64,000 nt of DNA, from NCBI RefSeq assembly GCF_050948175.1, contig NC_135207.1, positions 6,227,501 to 6,291,500 on the forward strand, given 5' to 3'. The translations under genes were made by a program, and so were the position numbers. This DNA is from Xylocopa sonorina. Taxonomy: Eukaryota; Arthropoda; Insecta; Hymenoptera; Apidae. Numbering within the stretch: position 1 is the first letter of the stretch; the number at the start of each line of letters is the position of its first letter. This document shows positions 11,060 to 23,308 of the stretch, piece by piece. The notes beneath the pieces are model-generated. The model ran no database searches. It saw only the letters and a program-made list of their open reading frames with translations, and was not told the origin of the DNA.

Positions 11060-14000
11060 TAAAATTTGTTTACTTATATTCCAACTTACTAATCCGAACC
11101 CTTAGTGACAAAAATGTTTTCATCAACATTTATTATTCGTAACATGACGATTGATAAAAATAATCAAAGAAGAAAATTCCATAAACATCAATAAGATAAT
11201 CCCCTGCTGAACTATGTTCGTCATATGTGATAAATACAACATAATTAATAATATATTGTCCGAGCATCTGTCCAATATTATCATCAATCTGAATATTAAC
11301 ATCTGTACAAGTGTTACCGCTTTATACTGCGATTATAATAACGGCTAAAAGAATATTATTCTTTACCCTGTAATTATAAAATCATATGCAGATTTCTTTT
11401 TATTATACTTCTGATTTGTAACTGAATCTGTAGTACAGATATTTTTCCTAAACACTTACCATCTTCAGGTCTAACCTTTGGAATTATGAAAATAACCAGC
11501 ATTTACACTAATTGTATGGAGTCTATAACAAAGAGAATATAACTTCAAACAGCTATATGTACGTACTAAGTCGCTAGTTTTAAATGTTGAGAGACAAATT
11601 GAGTATGTATTTCAATCTATAATGCTAAAGGTTCAGATAAAGTAGTTTATTCACAGATATAAGAGTTTTATTATTCAAGCAAGTAAGCAAGTTTGTATAA
11701 GAACATTGGAACTTCAGATCACTATTTTTAAAGTAATATAAGAAACTCAATGTTACTTCTGAGCAAGCAATTTTTTAAGTAAAAGTTTTCTGCCTAAAAA
11801 AAAAAGCGTAAAAAAGGATCCAATTTTCTTACACTTTTAATCCCTTCTTCTAAACTTACTTGATTTTTAACACTTATTTGAAATTTGTATTATGGTCATA
11901 CAATGTAAAAAATGAATTATAACAGTAAATAAAAAATGAAAGAAATTGAGATGTAGCTTATCGTTGATGATTTGTACTCCCCACTATTTTCCTTTAAAGT
12001 ACCAATGTCTCTGAACAAGTTAAATGTTCAATGAAAAAACCAAACTACCAAAAATTTATCTTAAAATTGTTACATATTTATAAACAATAATACCATTTAT
12101 ATTTGAAGTATTATACATTTAATACCTGAGCAATCTATAGAAACACACGATAGATTTCATGCATGGCATTAGACATATACCCAATGCCTTTCAATATAAT
12201 TAAAGCGGCGAGTACAAATTGTTAATCAAATAAATTAGAGTACGCAAAAAGTACTTACCCAGATGATTTACGGCTAGACCCATTCTCCTTGGAAGATTTG
12301 TCTTTGGATGAGGAGTCCTGCTCCTACGAACAGCAAACAGTTGAATGCCATGCCAGCCAGCCGATGTGGCAGGGACGCGCGAACAAGGGGACAAAAAGCA
12401 AATCATAGAACGTTAGTAAATTTTGTAAAGACAGATCGTGTACATATTGTACAAATTTAAATTTTGACAGTAGTTTCAAAAATAAAATATATGTATATAT
12501 CAATAATGAAGTTCTGTCTTCTGTTAATTTGATTTCTTTTATTTTTTTTAAATAACCATGTACATAACTCTCCTTTGAGCATTCTATGTTATCGAAGATC
12601 TATTATGCCGCTGGACGGTGGTGCACTCTTGCGTGCTCTTTCTCTTTTTCCAGGTAGATTATTATCGGTCTGAGGGGGCTGAGATGGGGGACACAGAGAA
12701 GAAAGAGAGAGATAGAGAGATAGAGAGAGAGAGACAGAGAGAGACGGGGCGAGCATAGTGTTGCGACGCCTCGCATACACCTGGCTCAAACTTACCAATC
12801 GTTTTATCGGGTTTTAGGAAAGCATTGCAATCTTGGGTTGAGCATGCCTTGGTCTTAAACTACCAATGGCCAACCACACATCCTTTTTCTTCTGCAAAAG
12901 AGAGCCCTCATCAAAGACAGTACGTTTTTAATGTAACACGAGATGTGAACCCTAATTGCTATAACCTACAGCCCCTGCATGTTATTATTGATTTAACTAT
13001 CTGGTAATAGGAATAAAATGATCGGCGATCATACTCGCAGCTTCCAGCAGATATATCGCAAGATGACTTAGCTGTATAGAGAAAATGTTTCAGGCGACAA
13101 TATATATACACAGTATATATGTATATACGGTATGCAGTATCAATGGAATGACGTGATGATAATGATGCTAAAACTTTATATATATATATATGTATATATT
13201 TTGATCTCCGATGCAAATGGTTCTCTAGACAATTAAATATCTTCAGAAATTTTGAACACGATTATTTAAAACATTTTCTCAGTTAAACCGCATTAATTTA
13301 CTTCCTGCTTGCCAATTTACCATGCATTTCGTTTTGTGATGTAATATACACTGACGCAATCTTAATTTTGAAGTGAGACAGACAATGTTGTTATTGATGG
13401 AAAATAATATAAGAATTGTAAAAGAAGAGAATACCATAAGTATCTTAGTAGACTACCGTTTTCAATTTCAACCATATAATCGGAAACAGAAGTCCAAGAC
13501 ACGATCAAAAGCATGAACTACAACACATACATGTCTTTCTTTTGCAAATTATTAAAAATATATTTTATACACTGAAAAAAATATAGTTAATTATCCTGTA
13601 ATCTTAAATTATCATCTTTGCTCCTATCTAAATGGTATAGTTTCCCTTTCGCTATGTAGACAAACTGTAGTTTACATTGCCTTAAGTGATGTAATACCAT
13701 TACCCTGTTAACTTTGTTAATCTCAAACAAATTAGATCAATGCATAATTCTTTCCATTAAAAGAATCTATACATGACGTATAAAAAGGATGTGTAAATAA
13801 GAGTCCTACGAGCTAAATGAAAACGCAAGCCAATGCAGAGGTTTTGGAAATTTTTTAATCCGATGAATACCTTTATCGTTCCACCTAACAATGCCCTACA
13901 ATAAGATACGCTTAGAAATTATGCCCTTCTATGATTATTTGTTGATTCTACGTAGAAAAGGCATTCTCGATGACTATGTAAACTGCTCGATTTACTTTAC

Positions 14001-14751
14001 GGGCACGTAAGTGATGTAATTGTAAAGTACAGATCAATAGAACAGCATGGCACATGGCAGAACAGCACCTAACAAATCCATCTTTCGCTTTTTCTTTCTT
14101 TTTCTCTTGCAATTTGAAATAAATTAATATAAAGAGAATATTCTTTTTGCATGAGCATTTTTTTTTTCTCTCTCTATAATAAAAAAAAAAAAATAGATGA
14201 CAGTTGTAATTCTATCTACGTCGTAAAATAATAAACGTTACAATTTCTGAGAAAAAAAAATTGTAAAAAAAAAAAATCAGAAATGAAGAAAGAAAAAAGA
14301 ATTAAGTAAAAATGATGTTAGTGATGGCTTTTCTTAATACCTCGTATTTCAAGTGCATTCTAGGAACTCGCTGCCGAACATCCTACGAGCGCGAGGGTAC
14401 ATGTTACGTACCATCTATAAGTACAGAAAACGGAGGTATTGATCAATAGTCGGTATGAGACAAGGGCGTACTTTGTTCTACATGTATAAAAGGGGGGAAA
14501 GGAAAGGACGATTCATATCTTTTCTCTCGAACGCAACTCGAAAAAACTTTGCCCAGGACGGTACACGCACCGTACTCGGATTCTTGCGCGTCGAGATTGG
14601 GTAGTCTTTACGAGGATAAAAAAAAAAATAAGTCAGGATCTCGAAGGAGCAAACCGAGACATACGGATTTAAGAGGGAAACGAAAATTAAGCCTTACCCC
14701 TTTCTTGTATGGCGCCTCCAGCATTGCCTCGACATCTAAATCCTCCGCCAT
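8674..14751 (-). CDS. Caper: Splicing factor Caper / RNA-binding protein 39
   Basis: Eight coding exons on the minus strand: 14751-14698, 12323-12259, 10847-10533, 10408-10204 (or from 10411), 10128-9862, 9724-9549, 9468-9298 and 8971-8674. They join in phase to about 516 aa. The start reads MAEDLDVEAMLEAPYKK, the hallmark RBM39 N-terminus. An RS/RD-rich region (about 40-140) is followed by RRM1 (about 150-230), RRM2 opening with LYVGSLHFNITEDML (about 255-335), and a C-terminal UHM (about 405-510) containing the RWF motif and ending LLVPSAPRRGM. In the family the protein joins U2AF65 and SF3B1 at 3' splice sites and coactivates transcription. Exon 4 has a TAGTAG tandem acceptor that gives two isoforms differing by one residue. 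The 2.4-kb first coding intron holds a candidate poison exon (12796-12891). Confidence 0.93.
11031..11060. repeat. (ATGT)n microsatellite
   Basis: Seven to eight copies of the tetramer ATGT, in the Caper intron between the exons at 10847 and 12259. The rest of that intron (10848-12258) is AT-rich and shows no other feature. Confidence 0.9.
12693..12746. repeat. GA-rich microsatellite (CT-rich on the Caper strand)
   Basis: A run of GAGA/GATA units. Read on the Caper transcript it is a CU-rich tract just downstream of the candidate poison exon, a position where a polypyrimidine-binding splicing regulator could act. That role is inference. Confidence 0.8.
12796..12891 (-). other. Caper: Candidate poison cassette exon of Caper
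   Basis: On the minus strand a strong acceptor (CTCTCTTTTGCAG, ending at 12892) is followed 96 bases later by a consensus donor (G|GTAAGTTT, intron from 12795). Spliced after the phase-0 first coding exon, the frame runs 25 codons (beginning KKKDVW) and hits an in-frame TAA within the exon. Inclusion would truncate the protein and mark the mRNA for nonsense-mediated decay. Vertebrate RBM39 and many SR-type splicing factors limit their own levels through such exons, so autoregulation is the likely purpose. The exon boundaries are seen; use and function are inferred. Confidence 0.65.
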
Positions 14752-15604
14752 TGCGCGAGTCGGCGAGCTTTCTGAAATACCACGCATTAGCACTCGATAA
14801 TCGAAATTACGATGGTCGGGATGAAAGGTCTATGAGAATATTATTGTATATAACGTACAGACTAACGAACGCTTGTATACGATTCAAATGTTTAACAGTT
14901 ACGGAAAATGCAAGATCGATAACGAACATGCGTGGACAAGAACGCAATCTTACGCGGCGATGACCAAAAGAAAATGGAGAACCGGATATGAGTTAACGGA
15001 TCGAGCGCCACCTTCGCGGAAGTGCCTAACGTTTCTTTTCATATCCGGTTCTTAACTTCCAATACAATTCCCAACGATGTCCCTAGACATTTCGAATCGA
15101 CTCTTCGTTCAAAATTTTTCAGTTTCGTCTTCGGTGAAACTGTATGGAATGCGCGCAATCAAGATCATTTTAAGAACAAGAAAATTTATATACATACATT
15201 AGCTACAGTAGACAGTCTAATGACGGTCTAATAGATTTGGAAAACTTTTGTATGGCAAGTGATTGAAGATTGATTGAAAAATCGCACGAAAAATTTACAT
15301 CATTATCGACATTGTAATACAACCGTTCGTATAAATAATACAAGAATAAATAAAAACATTTACAAATATAAAAAGTGCATTCACAATGCCTGAATCTTTT
15401 TACGTGCAGCTAAGAAAAGTATTCACGCGTCGATCGTAGCATTTGGTAAGGACTTTTTTTGCGACAGTACCAATGACAAATCATTTTTATAAAAAATCGA
15501 ACTAAATTTGAGCGGACTCTGTCGGAATAACGAAGAAACAGATTGCACGGTCTTGAAGCACACCCTCCCAGAATCAGATTTAACTCTGTCCTAGACATAC
15601 ATAC

Positions 15605-15670
15605 GTGACGTAACAGTTTGGCGCAGTTTGCCCAGTGGCCATTTTGTTTTCAATCGCACGGCTGGATAAG
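15605..15670. promoter_or_regulatory. Compact divergent promoter / 5' UTR region of Caper (-) and Trir (+)
   Basis: On the plus strand a donor (GGATAAG|GTATTT at 15670/15671) can join the acceptor TATCCTTATAG ending at 16669, just upstream of the Trir ATG. On the minus strand a donor (GTCAC|GTATGT at 15605/15604) can join the acceptor TATTTCAG upstream of the Caper ATG. Both first exons would then arise from the same short, GC-richer segment, which also holds a CRE-like TGACGTAA and GGCCATTTTG. Start sites are inferred. Confidence 0.5.
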
Positions 15671-16669
15671 GTATTTTATATAAAAATATTTCGTGTAATT
15701 ATAAGTTATTTAGGGGGAAGGCTAGTATAGTCGACGAAGACAGTCTTAAAACAGTCCTAAAAAAACTTTCTCTATATTTTCGTCAGGACTAATTTACACG
15801 CTAATAGAAAATCTTATTTCGTTTTGGGTAAGGGTTTTCTATCAAATCTTGTATTCTTTCATCTCTATCATTTGTTACCAAATTTTTTAAATTACGTACC
15901 TCTCCTAACCAAGCTTGAGTTGTGTAAAATTATATCATACAATATACGAAAGAACGATAAAACTTTTTCTCGTTCGACCGACTTCACTCTTCGTAGTATT
16001 ATAGCGAAACAGAAAAGTAATATTTTATACACATTTCATACGTTCCGTTGTAATTTAATCTGAATAAATCTTTGGGAAACTCTCTAGCTGACATTAAAAA
16101 TATATTCCGCAATAATGACAGTCTTAATGTACCAAATGATAATCTATAAATTTAAAAAATAATAGATGGATACGAATGCTATGCTTTGAAATGTATTGTT
16201 ATCAGTCAGATTAAGTTGATTATTGTGATTAATGTAATTGACGGTGTTTTTAAAAATGCTACGAATACCACCGCAATAATGCAGCAAAGTACAAAAGTTA
16301 TAAAATTATATAACAATATATAGAAATATATATTTTAAAATGATTAAAATATGTGTAGACAGGCATACGGTCAAAGCTGGATTTTTATTATATACACTTT
16401 ACCATGCGATAGGTAATTATTTGAAAAAAATTTGAATTCATATTTCACCTCGTGTGCATTTAGAGATAATAGAATATAACAAGAATCCCAGCTTCGATCG
16501 AACTCTCTTTACATTAGTGTCAATTAAGAATACATATTGTTCTCTCGCTATAAATCCGCTTGTCTCTTGCAAAAAAAAGCGTGTGTACAATAAAAAAAAC
16601 CAATCAGATAAAGGCGTGGTAAGAAGAAATGGGCGGTGTACTCATAGAAGGCAGTTTCTATCCTTATAG
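15671..16669 (+). other. Probable 5' UTR intron of Trir
   Basis: AT-rich sequence between the inferred non-coding first exon and the coding exon of the TRIR-family gene. Small open frames have no splice or family support. Nothing else recognised. Confidence 0.4.
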
Positions 16670-16720
16670 GTGTCCATCTGTCCGTTCAGCCTGGCGTGTG
16701 AGAGGCACACAAGCGCAACA

Positions 16721-17533
16721 ATGGATTCAAAGCGGCACGAGCGCAGCTCCAAGTCCAATACAGACTCACCGCCTGCTCCACCTTCGCCTCCCATGTATAG
16801 CGCAAGTTATACAACATATGACGGATACAAAAACAGAATGTCATCGCGTCGTTCACCCTCGCCCTCAGAGTACAGAAGTAATAGAACCTCGCGAAACGAT
16901 TCGCCACAGGACAGACGTAGAAGAAGGCGCAGTGTGTCGAAATCACCATCGAGCAGGTCGCATAAGCGGTCTCGGTCGCCCGACAGAGAGAAAGATCGCG
17001 ACAGAGACAGAGATCGATCGCGGAAGTATTCCAGAAGGGACAGATCAAGATCTAGATCAAGAGGAAGATCACGTTCCAGGGACAGAAGACGAAGCCGTAG
17101 TCGCAATAGGAGCAGAGACAGGCACAGGGGTAGAGAGAGCCGTAGATATCACAGAGCACCATCATACGAATCGGACACCGCTGAAGATAACGCAGAAACA
17201 ACTGCGCCGCAACCAGTTATTCCTCCACAATCTAACGCTTTCAAGAACGATGGCAGCTTTATGGAGATGTTCAAAAAGATGCAAGAGCAAATGCAACCGA
17301 CACAAAAGCCAGCTGCATCTGTTTTGGAGGAGAAAACTGTTGTTCCACCACCATTGATGGTAGGAAAGAGGCGAGGAGGTAGGATTTTAAAAACGGGAAT
17401 GGTTGCTAAACCAAAGACTGAACAGACTGTTGAGCAACCCAAGGATGCTTGGTCGCTCTATATGGCCGAAGTGAAAAAATATAGGGAAGTTTGTTGTCAG
17501 GAGGAGGACAATACAAGACCATTGGTCAAATAG
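16721..17533 (+). CDS. Trir: TRIR-family protein (telomerase RNA component-interacting RNase) with an RS-rich N-terminal half
   Basis: A single coding exon of 270 codons; ATG at 16721 follows an acceptor at 16669. The C-terminus carries the diagnostic TRIR (human C19orf43) features: a short SFMEMFKKMQEQMQ-type segment, GKRRGGRILKTGMVAK, then DAWSLYMAEVKKY and the terminal DNTRPLVK. The human protein has been reported as an exoribonuclease acting on telomerase RNA; whether the insect protein does so is unknown. The N-terminal half (about residues 40-145) is a long arginine/serine and RD/RE-dipeptide region typical of spliceosomal proteins, which suggests nuclear-speckle location. Several overlapping frames across the RS repeat are shadows. 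It is divergently paired with Caper. Confidence 0.85.
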   Translation: MDSKRHERSSKSNTDSPPAPPSPPMYSASYTTYDGYKNRMSSRRSPSPSEYRSNRTSRNDSPQDRRRRRRSVSKSPSSRSHKRSRSPDREKDRDRDRDRSRKYSRRDRSRSRSRGRSRSRDRRRSRSRNRSRDRHRGRESRRYHRAPSYESDTAEDNAETTAPQPVIPPQSNAFKNDGSFMEMFKKMQEQMQPTQKPAASVLEEKTVVPPPLMVGKRRGGRILKTGMVAKPKTEQTVEQPKDAWSLYMAEVKKYREVCCQEEDNTRPLVK

Positions 17534-18150
17534 CTGACTTCTAGTTCTAACACTATTTTTTCACATTTTTTTGTTACTTTGTTTTAATCTACGATGAATG
17601 TGCTTTCAAAAAATGCTGTATTCTTTTAATTATACTGTATAATTGCATTTAAGCACAGAAATACGGCATTCGAACAAATTTAAAGAAACAAAAGAATTTT
17701 GCTAATACTATGATTATTTAAAAATTTTAAATAGTCCCAGCGTTAAACCATTTAATTATTCAGCAAAGGAGAAACTACTATATATACATATGTGTATGTA
17801 AACACAAGGAAATTCATTCTTTTTTTATTTCTTAATAGAATGTACAGTATATGTTAACAAGAAATTATCAACGTATAATAACAGATTATTAAACACATTT
17901 TGAACTTGAAGAGCATTGTTAATATAACACAAAAATGGAAAAGGAGTGTAGTGAAGAAAGAAGCAACTATTGTTTGTGATGGTGTATATCGAGTGGTGCA
18001 AGAGACAAATGGACTTAAAGCGAGAGACAAACGTACAGAGAGTTTGCCTTGTGGGAAAGAAAAAAAAAAAAATGGGAGGGTTGACAATTTGTAGCACTTC
18101 CAATAAATGTAATAGATTAAGTAACTTGTAACTTGTTAAGCAGCAACAGT
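17534..18150. other. Trir 3' UTR and COX6B upstream region
   Basis: AT-rich, no coding exon. The COX6B promoter should lie in its right half; no TATA box or clear core motif was recognised. Open frames on both strands around 17825-18103 are uninformative low-complexity reads. Confidence 0.5.
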
Positions 18151-18518
18151 ATGGTTAACTACACAGAACTTGGAAGCCCGAAACCAATTGGTGAAACACA
18201 ATTAAAACAAGTTACAGCACCGTATGACCCAAGATTCCCAAATCAAAACCAGACAAGGTAAATAAAGAAAGCAAACAGCTAATTATTGTCTTGAATTCTC
18301 GAAAATTTTTCATGCAAGTTGATTTACTTCTCTTTATTTTTGAATGTAGATATTGTTTCACTAGTTTCGTGGACTTTCAACGTTGCAAAAAACGTCACGA
18401 CGAAAACTATGATGCTTGTCAATATTTCAAGAGAGTATACACCTCAATGTGCCCAAATTCTTGGGTAGAAAAGTGGGAGGAACAACTTGAAAATGGAACA
18501 TTTCAAGTAAAAATATAA
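18151..18518 (+). CDS. COX6B: Cytochrome c oxidase subunit 6B
   Basis: Two coding exons, 18151-18257 and 18350-18518, give 91 aa with an in-phase junction at Arg36. Subunit 6B is a small intermembrane-space subunit of respiratory complex IV, joined by twin disulfides and bridging the enzyme dimer. The signature is visible: C38-X9-C48 and C59-X10-C70, within the conserved stretch CFTSFVDFQRC and the later MCPNSWVEKW. The N-terminal YDPRFPNQNQT is also typical. The length is close to family members; the extra N-terminal residues are common in insects. Independent small gene between Trir and DDX43 on the same strand. Confidence 0.95.
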
Positions 18519-20054
18519 TGCATCAGAAGCAGCATATTGATTGCTTTCTTAGTGATATTGTTTACACGATAACAGGATTTCTACCTTCCTGGTTGTAAAG
18601 TAATATTAAATAAATTAATAATAGTTTAATTTCTATCGATTCTCATCGATCAATGTTGTTTTCATTTTACAATAATTATCGAGTACAAATAAAAATTGTA
18701 CAAAAATAAAATGCCAATTTTCTATTACTATTAAGTTTCTTAAATATGTAGACCTATTTTGTTCCCATTAATTTCAAGATTCTTCTCGCGTCTATATTAA
18801 TTAACCTCAAATTTCGCGTATTTTTTCATGTATGATATGATGTAAACATTGGATACAAATCACTGAACATTTTGTAGAATATATAAAGTATATTGTAACG
18901 ATTGCGCAATAATATTTTAATATCTTTCACTAATACAATTGGTATGTCAAACCAAGTGAAACAAACTATTTATATTTATTTTTACATAACCTTATTTTAC
19001 ATAAGTAGCAAGTTGCGAGAAACTTTTCTTTAACTCCTCGACTAAATTTACGTTGTTATACAATATGTACGAGTATCGTCACACGATACAACAGAATAAG
19101 TTAATACATTACGTATGTACAAACCTACATAGATTCGTCAATTTCAAGTTGGACCAGACTGACCTTATGTCGAATACGTGACTTGTATGTGTGCACTGAA
19201 ATCTGACTCTGAACTTACTCCTACAAATAATGAACTAAGAAGTTATAAAAATAACAAAATGGGCCAAATATAACAATGCGATAAACATATTTATATTTAA
19301 ATATAGAAATAAATTATAAATCACACTATAACTTTACTTTTATCTCCTTTTCTTTTCGAAGTTTATCCCTCTCCTTGTCCCTCCGGAAACGAATCTTATA
19401 TCTATAAGATATATGCATAAAACAGTTTCTCTTTTTATTATTTATGGCTTATGTATATACATTTAAAAATGATGTCAACAACAAAAATGATATTATAGAT
19501 ATTGTGATGCATAAGACTATCATTTATCTATAATCTGTATGAAATCACTGTAAAATATATATATGTAATATAAATATAAAATGTAATATATACATTTATA
19601 TGTATATATATATATATATAAATATTCCCAAAATAAAGAAATGAAATCATTTAAAATTTGAAACGTTGCATTTAGAGATTAATTGAAAAATTAAAAATTA
19701 TTACAGAATGTTTGGAACAGTGAACGTTAGGGTCCGTGAGAACGTTTAACGCACGGGGTTGTACCCTCACCATTATGATTTTACTACCATGGTGAGGGGG
19801 TACAAATTGGTCGTATGTTGTATTTAGTCGAACCGGCAAATATTCTTTTCCTCTACGAATATCCTTCCGAAGAGATTGCGATTTGCGGAAGTTCTAGAAG
19901 TCTCGTCAAAAATTGGCATTAAAACAGATTTGTAAAAGTAATGCACACTTTTTTAGACTGAAATTATATTCATTATATTTAAGTAGTAAATCGTTTACGA
20001 AATTTTAAGTCGCTCGTTAAATTACTTACACGCGTTCGATTTATTTACTACAGG
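18519..20054. other. Intergenic region between COX6B and DDX43
   Basis: Contains the COX6B 3' UTR, AT microsatellite sequence near 19590-19620, a hairpin at 19759-19805 and a less AT-rich patch (19720-19910) that is the likely DDX43 promoter and 5' UTR exon. A splice acceptor TTTACTACAG ends at 20053, two bases before the DDX43 ATG, so a spliced 5' leader is likely. Confidence 0.5.
19759..19805. other. Near-perfect hairpin upstream of DDX43
   Basis: TTGTACCCTCACCAT (19759-19773) pairs with ATGGTGAGGGGGTACAA (19789-19805); only a two-G bulge interrupts the stem and the loop is 15 nt. It lies in the probable promoter or 5' leader of DDX43. It matches no small RNA family I recognise. Confidence 0.6.
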
Positions 20055-23000
20055 ATGGATTACAAACAAAGTTATGGGAAAGTTTATTCGAGGTCAAATA
20101 ACAGAGGAAACAATCGTGGTAGAAATTCGTTTCGAAGAGATCAATATTCAAATTCTGCTCGCAATAATTTTGATCAGCAATCCGAGAAGCTCGTAATACA
20201 CATTGATACTGAGAAAGTAGGGAAATTGATTGGTAAAAGTGGAAGTAACATTAGAGAGTTGCAAGATAAAACCGGCACAAGAATTTATGTAAGTATTAAA
20301 ATAACAAAATACCTATTTATACAAAATATATTTTATAATTTATGGACATCTTCAATAAAGAATGTCTTATATCATTATATGTTAGAATATAGATATTTTT
20401 ATGTTAACATTTTTCAAGCATCAAATTAATTAATGAGAACTAAATTTTCTCAATACAAATTATGCTTCATAAACTTTTTCTATGTATGAAAATGTAAAAA
20501 TTAGCATTTAAAGCAACATGTAAGTAAAAATAATATGCAAGTAACTATTACAGGTCGATAGATCAACTGGAAATTATACCACAGGCGTAACCATACTGGG
20601 ATCCACAGAGGCACAGGAACAAGCAAAAAATTTAATAGAGGAATCGTTAAGCGATCCTTCATATCCGGGACAACAATCGCAGAATGAGCATAATGGTCAG
20701 AATAAACCAGAAATTAAATTCATTAATATTGATTGGACTAAAGCTAGTAAAGAATGCGTAAGTCTCTATAAATTTGACTAAAATAAATTTTATACAACTA
20801 TTCACTTGTAAATTATTTCACTAATCAGGATGAGTATCAAAAAGAAAAGTGGGCAAAATGTACGCCTATCGTTAAAAATTTTTATAAAGAACATCCAGAT
20901 GTTGCTAACATGACAAAAGAACAAGTAGCTCATATTAGAAAGACAAACAATAACATAGAAGTGAAATTTATGTTTGATGAGAAAGAAAGTGATTCTGAGC
21001 AACTGAGTATACCGAATCCCATTGAAACATTTGAACAGGCATTTGAGGTATGTCAAGAACACTGGAATCTAACTGTCCCTTTTTATTATTTTTCTTGTTA
21101 CATGTATATTAGAAACAAGTGATTGAAAAAAGTCCTGATCAAATGAGAAATAGCTTTTTAATAAGTTGATCAAAGAAATATATAAATTTTACAGAGTTAC
21201 CCTGAGATACTTGAAGAAATTAGAAAACAGGGATTTGCCAAACCAAGTCCAATACAATGTCAAGCTTGGCCCATTCTTCTTAACGGTCAAGACCTTATTG
21301 GAATTGCACAGACTGGCACTGGTATATTATAATATTATTATAATATTGATCAATCTCGAAAAAGTATTTTATTTTGCTTATGTATTTAGGAAAAACTCTG
21401 GCATTTTTATTACCTGCTTTAATCCATATTGAGGGTCAAACGACACCAAGATCAGAAAGAAGTGGACCCACCATTCTTGTTATGGCTCCAACAAGAGAAT
21501 TGGCATTACAAATTGAGAAAGAAGTAAACAAATATTCTTATCATGGTATAAAGGCGTAAGTAAAGTCGATATTTTATCATACATATACATATACTAAATA
21601 AAATATATAAAATATTTCGATGATAGAGTAAGTCTCTGATTTGTAAGGATGTATTTCTAAAAATATTATATTATTGAAGGGTATGTGTATATGGAGGTGG
21701 AAGTCGCAAAGATCAAGTTAATATAGTAACCAAAGGTGTGGAAATAGTTATTGCAACACCTGGTAGATTGAATGATCTCGTAGAGGCAAAAATTCTAAAT
21801 GTTTCCTCCATTACCTATCTCGTATTGGACGAAGCTGATCGCATGCTCGACATGGGTTTCGAACCACAAATTAGGAAAGCTTTATTAGATGTGAGACCAG
21901 ATAGACAAACAGTTATGACAAGGTAAACACAATCTATAGTTTAAAAAAATATTTTCTTTGTAATACAAAAATAATATAATATACGATAATGTTTTTAGTG
22001 CTACATGGCCTCAGGGCGTTAGACGTTTAGCTCAATCGTACATGAAAAATCCGATTCAAGTATTTGTTGGATCCCTTGATTTAGCTACTGTACACACAGT
22101 TATGCAAAAAATATATATAATTGATGAAGAGGAAAAATCAGACATGGTTAATATGTCCCACACTTTTTTAAATTATAAAGAATGTTCATGAAATCTATCA
22201 ATTTTATAAAAATTATTTAAAAATATTAACTCTTCCAAGTGGATTTTGCAAAATATTATAATGTACAACTTACGTTAAATGCCATAAACAAATACAAAAT
22301 CTTAACTAAGTAGATTGCACTTAAGCAGTATCAATATTTTTAATCATTAATCAATAATTAATGAAAGCAATTTGAATTAAATCTTAAAATATATTTTTAA
22401 CTACATCTCCTTGGAACTTTATTATTTTTTTCATAATTTGTATAAAACAGGCGGATTCTATCTCATCACCGTGTACTTAAAATAAGTAAGCATATGAATT
22501 TTTCTTGTTTTAACAGATGTATCAATTCTTCCGTGACATGGCACCCACTGATAAAGTAATAGTATTTTTTGGAAAGAAGACGAAGGTTGATGACGTAGCG
22601 AGTGATTTAGCTTTGCAAAGCGTTAATTGTCAAAGTATACATGGAGGAAGAGAACAGGCTGATAGGGAACAGGCGTTAGAAGATTTAAAAACTGGTGAAG
22701 TTCAAATACTCCTCGCAACGGATGTCGCTAGTCGAGGAATCGATATCGAAGATGTTACGTATGTTTAAATCCACACACTTTGGTCTTATACAAATATTTT
22801 CGTGCGTTATTTAAGAAACAATTCTTTTTAGACATGTGCTGAATTATGATTTTCCACGAGACATAGAGGAATATGTTCATCGGGTTGGTCGAACCGGTCG
22901 TGCAGGACGCACCGGAGAAAGTATAACATTTATGACAAGAAGAGACTGGTCTCACGCGAAAGAATTAATTCATCTTCTGGAAGAAGCCCAACAGGTACTT

Positions 23001-23308
23001 TATAATATACTTAAAATTTCACGAGTATGCAATGTTCTTTACTTTTGATCACATGTCTAAATATAAAAGTGATCTATTTAATCTGGAATGACTTTAACGT
23101 ACATGTTTGTACAGCGATTATATTTAAAAGATATCAATCTTTATTCCTACAGGAAATACCAGAAGAATTATATCAAATGGCCGATAGACATGATGCATGG
23201 AAGGAGAAACGAGCAAACGAAAAACAGTTGGAACGATTAGACAGAGGTGGTGGTGGTGGTTACTCAAATAGGAGAAGTAATGGTGGTTACTCAAATAGAA
23301 GATGGTAG
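20055..23308 (+). CDS. DDX43: ATP-dependent RNA helicase DDX43-like (KH plus DEAD box)
   Basis: Ten coding exons: 20055-20288, 20554-20757, 20829-21047, 21195-21321, 21390-21555, 21680-21922, 21999-22146, 22517-22758, 22832-22994 and 23153-23308; all phases agree and give 633 aa. An RG/RN-rich start precedes a KH domain (about 45-105) with its GKSG loop. The helicase core follows: Q motif near PSPIQCQAW, Walker A TGTGKT split across exons 4 and 5, PTREL, DEAD in VLDEADRML, SAT at the start of exon 7, and HRVGRTGRAGRTG in exon 9. A GGGGGYSNRR tail closes the protein. KH plus this core defines the DDX43/DDX53 class, which unwinds RNA and DNA and is linked to germline piRNA work in animals. It runs tail to tail with eco. 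Confidence 0.93.
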
